Shown piece by piece: positions 1-7,108 of a stretch of 20,233 nucleotides of DNA. The notes beneath the pieces are model-generated. The model had not been told where the DNA came from. It did not search any database and saw nothing but the letters and a program-made list of their open reading frames with translations. Source of the stretch: a virus; the IMG/VR virus record IMGVR_UViG_3300032397_000100, positions 1-20,233 of that record; one strand, given 5' to 3'. A program made the translations under genes and the position numbers. The first letter of the stretch is position 1, and every line of letters begins with the position of its first letter.

Positions 1-1544
1 TCGGCGTTGTTCTTAATTGACTCTTTAGTGTCGATCAAGTCTTCGATGTTAGCGAGCAAGCAGCCTGTAGTGTATGCATCAACTAATGCTGGGTTGCTCG
101 TTAACGGTACCAGCTGATAGACATCAGTCAGAGGATCCAGATGATAGATCTTGAACTTCGGTACTTGATTTAACGTAGTTTTCGTTGTCTGAAGCTCGCT
201 CTCAAGCTCGATATTAACTTCGATGATTGCACGAGTAGCTTGAGGATAACGCGCTATGTCCGCTTTCTTTAGCGTGCTGACATGAACCCAATAGTTGTTT
301 AAAGACCAATCGCTGATTCCTCCGACTTCAATGACGTAATATTCTGGGTCAGCGGCTTTGTTATATGACGGAAGGTCAATCTGATCTACGTTACTAGCTG
401 TCCAATAGTAGTCTTTAAAGTTTAAGAACTTATCACGGTTGACAAGAGTACCTGACGTGTCATACTTTACGTAGCTTGTTGTGGCTGGTGGGTTCTCATG
501 CCAAACATTGACTAGGTCGAAGCTCGCACCGTTAAACCTTTTAAACCAAAGCAACTCGTCATCATCAGGGAGAAAAGTACCTATTCCGAAGATTGTGTCA
601 TTGTTCTCGTCACGTTGAATTCGTCGTTGAATATCATCATCTATCGGGTAATCTGTGCTCTCGTTGTAATAGACGAGAGCTGATGAGTAACCTGTGTGAG
701 CGCCGTCGTGATAGTAGAGATCAAACAGCGGAGGTTGATTTCTGAAATGCTTCTCAACTATGTAAAGCGTGCCGCTATCAGAGGGAGTTCCGTTATCCGT
801 GTAAGTGCTAAGCTTAACATCTATAGCATACTCGATGATCGGAAGCTTAGCAGCTTTAAGGTCTGAGAAGCTAAGCACCTCAGCATGAGTGTCAATAAAC
901 GCTAACACGTCATTACGATGAACCCATAAGTTCAGCAAAGACCAATCAGACCATGTCGTGAGAGGAGGATACGGCGCGATCGGCTCGTTGCTCAAGTCAC
1001 GCTCACCGCGAGCAATCACATAATATTCTAAGCTATAGGTCAGGTTCGAACGATTCGCGGCAGCTTGAATCGACAAGATATCTGGTAAACCTAAGTCGCT
1101 AAAGTCAATTGACGGGTTATCTTTGATCCAGGTTCCTACCCAGAAGTACTCGCTAAAGTTTGAAAACTTATCTAAGTCAATAGGCGGAGCGAAGTTAAAC
1201 CCTGTCGAGCTTAACCACGAGGCAAAGTCATCATACGGCACACCTAACAACACAAGCCGTTGCACAAGCTCAGCCCAAGAGATAGCTCGCTCTTCAGTAG
1301 CATGCTTAGCATATGCTACCGGGGCTAACTGATTGATCTTCCTCTCGAGATCTCGTTCTACTATGTAGATGTCATCCGTTGCGCGATCTAACGAGTTCGG
1401 GTCACCTACAAAGCCGTAGAGAATTTCAGACTCGTCTTTCGACAGATGTCTGTTAAAGAGAGCACGTAAAAAAGTGTCGAGAGTCTTGTCTCGGTACCGT
1501 TTTGGAAGGAGATTTGCTAGGTCAAGATTGCCGTTCTGTGCCAT
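1..1544 (-). CDS. Partial repeat-containing phage structural (baseplate-region) protein, at least 514 aa
   Basis: The frame is open from ATG at 1544 to the left edge, so the C-terminus is missing. The protein begins MAQNGNLDLANLLPKRYRDK. It contains a duplicated domain of about 200 residues. In copy 1, DKFSNFSEYFW (about 125-135) is followed by EYYVI (173-177), SDWSLLNLWVH (199-209), a PIIEYAIDVKL strand and an NQPPLFDLYYHD segment. Copy 2 has DKFLNFKDYYW (371-381), EYYVI (400-404), SDWSLNNYWVH (411-421), AIIEVNIELES and NQVPKFKIYHLD. It lies directly downstream of gp6 and a 157-aa gene, which is where gp7 sits in T4, but I see no specific gp7 signature. The aromatic-rich beta repeats suggest a large baseplate or tail-side structural protein. 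The start is preceded by AGG-containing sequence with unusual spacing. Confidence 0.75.
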   Translation of the reverse strand, partial: MAQNGNLDLANLLPKRYRDKTLDTFLRALFNRHLSKDESEILYGFVGDPNSLDRATDDIYIVERDLERKINQLAPVAYAKHATEERAISWAELVQRLVLLGVPYDDFASWLSSTGFNFAPPIDLDKFSNFSEYFWVGTWIKDNPSIDFSDLGLPDILSIQAAANRSNLTYSLEYYVIARGERDLSNEPIAPYPPLTTWSDWSLLNLWVHRNDVLAFIDTHAEVLSFSDLKAAKLPIIEYAIDVKLSTYTDNGTPSDSGTLYIVEKHFRNQPPLFDLYYHDGAHTGYSSALVYYNESTDYPIDDDIQRRIQRDENNDTIFGIGTFLPDDDELLWFKRFNGASFDLVNVWHENPPATTSYVKYDTSGTLVNRDKFLNFKDYYWTASNVDQIDLPSYNKAADPEYYVIEVGGISDWSLNNYWVHVSTLKKADIARYPQATRAIIEVNIELESELQTTKTTLNQVPKFKIYHLDPLTDVYQLVPLTSNPALVDAYTTGCLLANIEDLIDTKESIKNNA

Positions 1545-1548
1545 AGAC

Positions 1549-1557
1549 CTATTTACC
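1549..1557 (-). promoter_or_regulatory. Weak TAAATAG late-promoter-like box
   Basis: Minus-strand GGTAAATAG sits a few bases upstream of the ATG at 1544. It resembles the TAAATA boxes at 7090-7098 and 13530-13538. A T4-type start site about 6 bases downstream would fall on the start codon itself, so this may be chance or may only overlap the ribosome binding site. Confidence 0.2.
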
Positions 1558-1586
1558 TAGTATGCTTATGCCGCCGGAAACGACTG

Positions 1587-2060
1587 CTATAAATCTAGAC
1601 CACCTCGAATAGATGCATATAGCTTACTTGAATTATCAAACAGCTTTTTCATGTCAATTATCTCATCATCTTTAAGCTTATGCCAAACGTCCTTTTCAGC
1701 CATTTTTTCAAACCTGACAACGGTTCCAGCTGGGCTGATCTTCATGCCCATGATGTGCCGCTGCCAGTGTTGTAAGTGCGTGACAACAAACAAGACGTTC
1801 CATATACAGCCAGAATAGAAAACTTTATCTTTGATATGATAGACCATCTCAATTGTCTCCGGAGACAAGTCAATCTCGAACGGCCGTAAACCGTCAGGTC
1901 TTTTATAGGCATGTGCTTGAAGCCTGAAGTTCTTCTTAACATTTAAGAAAATATCATCAAGCACAAACTTGTTAAAAGTCAGCTCATTGCCGTTTTTGAG
2001 GATATGGTCTAAGACATCTAGATCAACAACGCCTTCGAACTTTAAAAGCTCAAGCTTCAT
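1587..2060 (-). CDS. Unknown 157-aa protein between gp6 and the repeat protein
   Basis: The ORF starts with ATG overlapping the gp6 stop (ATGA at 2057-2060), so translation is probably coupled to gp6. The protein (MKLELLKFEGVVDLDVLDHI) is soluble, of mixed alpha/beta character, with a central Trp/Cys/His-containing stretch (SGCIWNVLFVVTHLQHWQRH) and a Lys/Asp-rich C-terminal helix. No signal peptide or membrane segment is visible. I do not recognise the family. Its place inside the baseplate wedge cluster makes a small structural or assembly role in the wedge the best guess, but that rests on context alone. The coding frame is supported by tight packing: 4-base overlap upstream and about 40 bases to the next gene. 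Confidence 0.8.
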   Translation of the reverse strand: MKLELLKFEGVVDLDVLDHILKNGNELTFNKFVLDDIFLNVKKNFRLQAHAYKRPDGLRPFEIDLSPETIEMVYHIKDKVFYSGCIWNVLFVVTHLQHWQRHIMGMKISPAGTVVRFEKMAEKDVWHKLKDDEIIDMKKLFDNSSKLYASIRGGLDL

Positions 2061-5000
2061 GGCTTCTGACGAAGCGTGACGTGATCAATGCCTCCGATGA
2101 CCATGATATCTTTAAGCTCAGCCGCTGACATGAAAATCTCGTCTGGTGCTGAGCGAACATAAAGCAAGTCACCAAACCAGTTGTTAGGAAACTCAGGCAC
2201 CAGCACGACAGACAACAAGTGAGGGGCTAAGCTCTTGTGAATCACAGCGCTAAGTTCGGTGCCGTAAAAGTCTTGTGCGAAGTCCCAGTTTTCGATGCTA
2301 AAGTAAGCATTGATGATGTCTAAGACCTTGACACGAAGCTGTCCTTCAGTCAACTTCGAGCTAGGTGCTTTGACTAGCTTTAGCTTAGCACGTAGTTCGG
2401 GAACAGCTTTGTCACCGAAGAGCAGCTTGATCTTAGCTGGATGAAGCACTACGGTGTCTGAGATCATCTTGCTCTCAAGCAAGGTTCGATAAGATGTGCG
2501 TAGCTCGAACGGTGTCGGAGGCACAGGTTCAAGAGCTGTGATGCCTCGTAAGTAATCAGCCATCCGTGAGTAATATCCGCGAGTCAGCACGAACATGTCT
2601 ACCAAGTTTGACGTAGACGGGTCAATCATGTTCTCGTTAGGCGCATAATGTAACCACAAAAAGTCTAAGTCATCACGACCTAGCTTACGCACGTATATCC
2701 CTGACTCGTCATTGGTGTACTCGAGAGTCTCGAGATAAACTGTTGTCGGGATCGGTGTCAAGTCTCCAGTCTCTTGGTTCTTTGAGAAGTAAACATATCC
2801 GCTATCACCTATAAAGTCAAGAAACTGAAACGGCGCAGCAGGTCTACCGTCACCTGAATAGTAGTCTGAGCTTACATCAGACGGAGAGATCAGCAGCGAG
2901 TTGTAGTTGATCTCGCCGCTATTGAACCTTGTAGGGCCTACAACAAAATAAGCTTGATCGGTGCCCAGCGGTGTTCCTGTCGAGCTTAAGTTTGACTTTA
3001 AGAGCTTGACTAGGTCATGAACTCTCTTCTTGGTGTCCGGATCAACGATATAAGATTCTTCGTTGTACCAAAACTTTGTAGTAGGGCTCTCTATGATCAG
3101 CTGGAAATTTCTACGAGTCAGCCGCCAATAGCTTACATTACCGTCGACATCATCAACGCGCTGCACGATCAAGACCCAGCTCGCAATCTCATCATTTACA
3201 TCATATGCTAATGTTTCAGCATCAGGAGAGAGGATAGACTCATCGATCAGCTCAAAGACACCGGTCAAGTTTTTCTTGTAAATTGTCGGTTCGAGCAAGA
3301 ACGTGATTCCGCTCTCGATCACTGTGATGATGAAAGCATCACCGATGTATAAGGCTGTTGACAAAGCCGCAGGCGGGAAATCAATGATGAAGCTGATCAA
3401 ACCATTGTCATACGGGGTTCCTACTGTCCCGCCTGATTGAATCCCGCTGTGAGAGCCAAAGACCGAGAAAGTTCCTAACGTCGCGTCTACGATCTCAATG
3501 GTCCATGTTTCTTCTTCGGCAACTCCTTGCGTGATGTCGGCTGAAGTCAAGAGGTCAGGGGACGAAATTGTTAGAACAGAAGCTGAGTTGATCACAAGCT
3601 CAGAAGCAAACGAACGATCTGGCTTAAAGCGAATGCCAAACCTCATCTGACGTGTCGCGGCTTCTTGCACGCCAGAGACATATCCAGGTAAAGGCACAGG
3701 CGTGTAAATGTTGCTCGCTACGGTGACCATCTGGATGTTAGCATCATAGACCCGTTGGTCTGTGTCTTCGTTAACTACGCCGTAGTACGTCTTAGGTGAC
3801 GTGCCGGTAGTAAAATCAGGTCCGAGCGAGACTAGGTAGTCAGGTTCTCCGTACCAATGACGATCAAGAGCTCCTTGAATCAAAGTCTTCTCTTGAAGAG
3901 GGAAGCCGTTGATTTCTTGTTCCACGTCTTCGATGAACTTAGTCCTCGGTCGAATGTAAGCGAGGTTTAACGGTGATGCTGACTCATAAAATGCATAGAC
4001 CAAGAGGTTATAGATTCCTGGATCACTCAAAGCTGGCTCGAGAAGCTCGTCAATAAGGCTTCTCGAAGAGAGCGTTGAAGTCTCAGCTGTCTGGCTGATG
4101 TCATAGTACATGCGCGAGTCATCGCCAAAAACCTTGACGTTCTGATACGCTCCTGACGCGTCATTCCACTCGATGTACTTAGGTTGGCCTGCAAAAGTCC
4201 TGTTGACGGCTTTAAGCCTCAAGATCGATGAGTCTTGAAGCATGTATGAGTTGTAGTCTTGCCCATTGACCATCCGGTCTTGGGCATAATACACAGCAGG
4301 CGCTGCGCTGCGAATATGCTCGATGTCTTCAGACGGCGCTGAATTTTGAAGAGCCGAGACTAGTGAAACTGATAGCGTGCAAGTCTCTCTGTTTCCTTGC
4401 TTTGAGGTGTATGCAAATGTCAACGCTTGGTTCATGAGCAGCTCTTTAGAGACTGTCATACCACCGCTGTCTGAGCTACGAACCCAAAGGTTGAAGAACC
4501 CGACTGGGATCTCGGAAAAATCACCAGAACCGAAGACGACTCGGATGCTGTCGTTCTCGAGGGTTTCAACCTCGTACTTCTTCATGCTCTTTAATGTGTT
4601 GAATGCTAGGTTCTGTCCGTTAATGTTCTGGACGATATCCCACTCAGCTAAGAGCTCTTGTGCCTCTGATACCTCTTGCAACCACACGTCAACATCATTG
4701 ACTCCTGGCACAGCGATATCTAAGATTCGATTCGGTAGAGGAGCATCAAACGCGAACTGAGTTTTCTTAAGAGTTCCCTGCTTGATGAACATCATAAAGC
4801 CGGTCATGCTTGATCCGTCACCGAAGCCGTCGTCACCGTAAAGGATTGAAAAATAATTTCTTGGGTTCGGGCTACGTTCAAAGACGCCGTTCTCATCGAT
4901 GTCTGAAGGCACAAGCTCAAACGGTGTCTGTGCTCCGTTAACATTAAGCTTGATAGGTAACGTGCCATTGACAAATGAAGTAGCATTAGCATCAACCTCA

Positions 5001-5563
5001 AGCACGTTCGAAAGCTCATATTGTTGAAAGACCGTGTCATCGACTTGCATAGATTTGTACGGATCACCGAACGATTTTGTTATTAAGCGATTCATCACTA
5101 GCTGAAATTGTTCACGCCAAAGAGAGTTGCTAGGATCAGCCCACTTGATGACACGGTTAGCTAACGAGTTACCTTGTGAGTCACGTACATCCTCTGACAC
5201 AGAGACTGATGTAACCTTGACTAGACCACGAAGCGGCAAGTTACGTGAAGCTGTGTATGAGATGAGCTTCGCTAGGCGAAGGATGCTTTGCTTGCGCTGA
5301 GCCGTAGGCATGAGGTTTTCATGCGCGGTCATGTCAACACGGTAAGAATGCTGTTCAGCTACGTATGAGAAGAGCTCGATCAGCGCGATAAGCTGGCTTG
5401 ACTCGATGTAGTCGTTGAAGTTCTCAGGATAGTTGAGCTTTAAGTAGTCGAGCAGAGACTGCTTGACCGAGTCATAGTCATATGCTGTAAAGTTGACTTG
5501 CTCGAAAGCTTTATAGACTCGATCCCAAGTCTCTGCAACGTAAAGAAGCTTATTCGTCGTCAT
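2057..5563 (-). CDS. 6: Baseplate wedge protein, gp6-like, oversized (1168 aa)
   Basis: The N-terminal 120 residues match the gp6 pattern: 'LLDYLKLNYPENFNDYIESS', then LIALIELFSYVAEQHSYRVDM, then a helix ending in a LISYTASRNLPLRG-type segment. In T4, gp6 is a wedge protein that forms the inner baseplate ring with gp25 and gp53. The C-terminus (about 1040-1168) resembles the gp6 dimerisation domain: a KIKLLFG strand, LRVKVLDIINAYF, and a final IFMSAAELKDIMVIGGIDHV. T4 gp6 is 660 aa, so about 500 residues are extra. Part of the extra is a beta domain at about 685-750 with ETWTIEIVDATLGTFSVFGS, YDNGLISFII and YIGDAFIITV. The start has GGAAG 8 bases upstream and overlaps the end of the 42-aa gene. 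It lies three genes downstream of the late-type promoter at 7090-7098. Confidence 0.9.
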   Translation of the reverse strand: MTTNKLLYVAETWDRVYKAFEQVNFTAYDYDSVKQSLLDYLKLNYPENFNDYIESSQLIALIELFSYVAEQHSYRVDMTAHENLMPTAQRKQSILRLAKLISYTASRNLPLRGLVKVTSVSVSEDVRDSQGNSLANRVIKWADPSNSLWREQFQLVMNRLITKSFGDPYKSMQVDDTVFQQYELSNVLEVDANATSFVNGTLPIKLNVNGAQTPFELVPSDIDENGVFERSPNPRNYFSILYGDDGFGDGSSMTGFMMFIKQGTLKKTQFAFDAPLPNRILDIAVPGVNDVDVWLQEVSEAQELLAEWDIVQNINGQNLAFNTLKSMKKYEVETLENDSIRVVFGSGDFSEIPVGFFNLWVRSSDSGGMTVSKELLMNQALTFAYTSKQGNRETCTLSVSLVSALQNSAPSEDIEHIRSAAPAVYYAQDRMVNGQDYNSYMLQDSSILRLKAVNRTFAGQPKYIEWNDASGAYQNVKVFGDDSRMYYDISQTAETSTLSSRSLIDELLEPALSDPGIYNLLVYAFYESASPLNLAYIRPRTKFIEDVEQEINGFPLQEKTLIQGALDRHWYGEPDYLVSLGPDFTTGTSPKTYYGVVNEDTDQRVYDANIQMVTVASNIYTPVPLPGYVSGVQEAATRQMRFGIRFKPDRSFASELVINSASVLTISSPDLLTSADITQGVAEEETWTIEIVDATLGTFSVFGSHSGIQSGGTVGTPYDNGLISFIIDFPPAALSTALYIGDAFIITVIESGITFLLEPTIYKKNLTGVFELIDESILSPDAETLAYDVNDEIASWVLIVQRVDDVDGNVSYWRLTRRNFQLIIESPTTKFWYNEESYIVDPDTKKRVHDLVKLLKSNLSSTGTPLGTDQAYFVVGPTRFNSGEINYNSLLISPSDVSSDYYSGDGRPAAPFQFLDFIGDSGYVYFSKNQETGDLTPIPTTVYLETLEYTNDESGIYVRKLGRDDLDFLWLHYAPNENMIDPSTSNLVDMFVLTRGYYSRMADYLRGITALEPVPPTPFELRTSYRTLLESKMISDTVVLHPAKIKLLFGDKAVPELRAKLKLVKAPSSKLTEGQLRVKVLDIINAYFSIENWDFAQDFYGTELSAVIHKSLAPHLLSVVLVPEFPNNWFGDLLYVRSAPDEIFMSAAELKDIMVIGGIDHVTLRQKP

Positions 5564-5678
5564 GGTGTTTCTTCCAGTTTGGTCCAGCAGTCGAATGCAG
5601 CACCAAAGCGCCGAGCACGGTGCACGTGAAGAAGAACATTATTGAGAACGGTAACCACACCAAGCTAGCAGGTTTCAT
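5550..5678 (-). CDS. Small one-helix membrane protein, 42 aa
   Basis: This short ORF lies between gp25 and gp6. Its ATG at 5678 overlaps the gp25 stop codon (ATGA), a GGGGAG run lies 3 bases upstream, and its TAA lies just inside the gp6 coding start. The product begins MKPASLVWLPFSIMFF and continues with a hydrophobic stretch through about residue 27 (TCTVLGALVL), then a polar tail ending WKKHHDDE. One transmembrane helix is evident, with the charged tail probably cytoplasmic. The stop-start overlaps on both sides argue for real translation. Function is unknown. Position within a late operon would fit a small holin-like or membrane-associated protein, but nothing in the sequence proves that. 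Confidence 0.6.
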   Translation of the reverse strand: MKPASLVWLPFSIMFFFTCTVLGALVLHSTAGPNWKKHHDDE

Positions 5679-6049
5679 CGGCTCCCCACTTCTATGTAGA
5701 GGTCTTCGACCACGTTAAATTCTTTGTATCTTACTTTAGCTGAAGCTATCAAAGCATTCTTGTCTTTTGCAACGATGATGTCTAGCGCGAGCATCTCGAC
5801 TCGCGGATCATGCTCGATGACAGTTGTCACGTCTTCACGAATCACTTCCTCCGTCTCGCTGTCATTAGGTTCAAACACCAAGAGCGGAATCCTCGTGCCA
5901 TAAGTAGGCATGTTAAGACGTTCGCCACGAATGGTAAAAATCTCATTCATCAAGTCTTCTTGAATGCACTTGACATCATAGATTCCAAAGCCGCCGCCCT
6001 TCTCTTCGTAGCTTCGTGTCGAGAAACCTCGGTAATAGATTTTTTTCAT
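5675..6049 (-). CDS. 25: Baseplate wedge protein gp25
   Basis: The 124-aa product has the full gp25-like fold signature. It shows an N-terminal GFGIYDVKCIQEDLMNEIFT region, a conserved RGERLNMPTYGTRIPLLVF block (about 41-59), and the EHDPRVEM motif (about 79-86), followed by VRYKEFNVVEDLYIEV. In T4-type baseplates gp25 is the wedge component that contacts gp6 and gp53 and starts sheath assembly; homologues occur in all contractile injection systems. The length is close to T4 gp25 (132 aa). Its ATG overlaps the stop of the preceding 332-aa gene (ATGA), and its own stop overlaps the start of the 42-aa gene. Confidence 0.95.
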   Translation of the reverse strand: MKKIYYRGFSTRSYEEKGGGFGIYDVKCIQEDLMNEIFTIRGERLNMPTYGTRIPLLVFEPNDSETEEVIREDVTTVIEHDPRVEMLALDIIVAKDKNALIASAKVRYKEFNVVEDLYIEVGSR

Positions 6050-7044
6050 TTGCGAGCTTTAGCCAAGAGAGCGATGCGAGCACGTTCTTTTAGCTTGTTA
6101 GTAACAACGCTTTTATAGTCAGCTTCTAAGTCTGTGATTCGTTTCGGGTTCACGTCGATGATTTCGTTTGCGAGAGCTTCGTCAACATCGACATTCAGTT
6201 TGGTTAACCAGCTAAGGCCTGCAAACGCGCCGATCTTAACAGCTAGCTCAGACGAGATGTATTCGCTTAAGTCAACTTCATGAAATCCTACGACACGGCT
6301 TGCTGCTGCTTCCCACGCGCTGTCTAAGTCTCCTGACACGTTAAAGATATGATCGACGATGCGTTTTACTGAAGCATGATCATCTTTGATCATGTCTATC
6401 AAGTGTCGAGTAATAGCGAATTCTTTAGTCCCGGTTATGGTTATGTCGACCAAATGATGAGGATCAAATGTTTTAATGATGTCTTCTTCCAAGAAAGCTA
6501 CACCGATACGGTGCTTTTTCGCTGTAGCAACAAAAGCATCTTGTAGCTTTGAAGTCAACTTGTGATAACCGAATGTCTGTGCAAACCACCGTTTGAACTC
6601 ATAAGTGTCAAGAGCTTGCTCAGTTCGACCGCGCTTGTGATGTACATTCTTGATCAAGCTGGTGACTTTCTTTTCAATCATCTCAGGATCAATGTCATCA
6701 TATTTGACAGCTGAGAACACGCCGTTCTTCTTAGCATCAGCTTCGAAGATATCATACAGCTTCGGGTAAGATTCACAGAGCGATCGTACCTCTTGCGGCA
6801 AGATGTGCATGTCTTTAAGACCTATAAACTGCTTAGAGTCAAAGTTGAAACGCATAGCTTTATAGTTTCCCTGGCCGCTTTTTTCACGATCGATGAAGTA
6901 ACATCTTGTCCCGTACTTATACGGTTGATAGTTTTCATCATCGAAGAACACATAGTTGAAGAACTTGACCGCATGCTTAGTCTTAGCTTCGATCACGCGA
7001 AGCTCATTAGTGTCAATGTGAACGGTAGCATCTTTTGACGCCAT
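6046..7044 (-). CDS. Unknown 332-aa protein between the spike and gp25
   Basis: I do not recognise this protein. It is soluble and charged, with an N-terminal beta-rich part (about 10-70, including FFDDENYQPYKYGTRCYF) and a mostly helical, Lys-rich remainder ending KERARIALLAKARK. The frame is open up to an ATG at 7083, but the late-type box CATAAATAG at 7090-7098 would start transcription at about 7084, making that ATG leaderless. I therefore prefer ATG at 7044 (MASKDATVHIDT), which has GTGAGGAC immediately upstream, although that spacing is short. The stop overlaps the gp25 start. Being first behind an internal late promoter and coupled to gp25, it may be a baseplate or baseplate-assembly protein; that is inference from position. 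Confidence 0.75.
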   Translation of the reverse strand: MASKDATVHIDTNELRVIEAKTKHAVKFFNYVFFDDENYQPYKYGTRCYFIDREKSGQGNYKAMRFNFDSKQFIGLKDMHILPQEVRSLCESYPKLYDIFEADAKKNGVFSAVKYDDIDPEMIEKKVTSLIKNVHHKRGRTEQALDTYEFKRWFAQTFGYHKLTSKLQDAFVATAKKHRIGVAFLEEDIIKTFDPHHLVDITITGTKEFAITRHLIDMIKDDHASVKRIVDHIFNVSGDLDSAWEAAASRVVGFHEVDLSEYISSELAVKIGAFAGLSWLTKLNVDVDEALANEIIDVNPKRITDLEADYKSVVTNKLKERARIALLAKARK

Positions 7045-7089
7045 GTCCTCACGAAAAGTTAAGAGCTCGCAGATTAAAGTCATGATAAG

Positions 7090-7098
7090 CTATTTATG
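7090..7098 (-). promoter_or_regulatory. Late-type promoter box CATAAATAG
   Basis: Minus-strand CATAAATAG in the 25-base gap between the spike gene and the 332-aa gene. T4 late promoters consist of a single TATAAATA-like element read by gp55, and a gp55 gene is present at 13637. Transcription would start close to 7084 and cover the 332-aa gene, gp25, the 42-aa gene and gp6. Confidence 0.55.
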
Positions 7099-7108
7099 AC
7101 ATGGAGCA

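Noticed and set aside
1586-1594. Plus-strand CTATAAATC, late-promoter-like
   Set aside because: It is the complement of the 3' end of the 157-aa gene (its TAG stop) and would only drive antisense RNA into gp6; most likely chance.
4377-4760. 127-codon plus-strand ORF opposite gp6
   Set aside because: Lies wholly inside the well-supported gp6 gene on the other strand, has no upstream binding site and no recognisable protein pattern.
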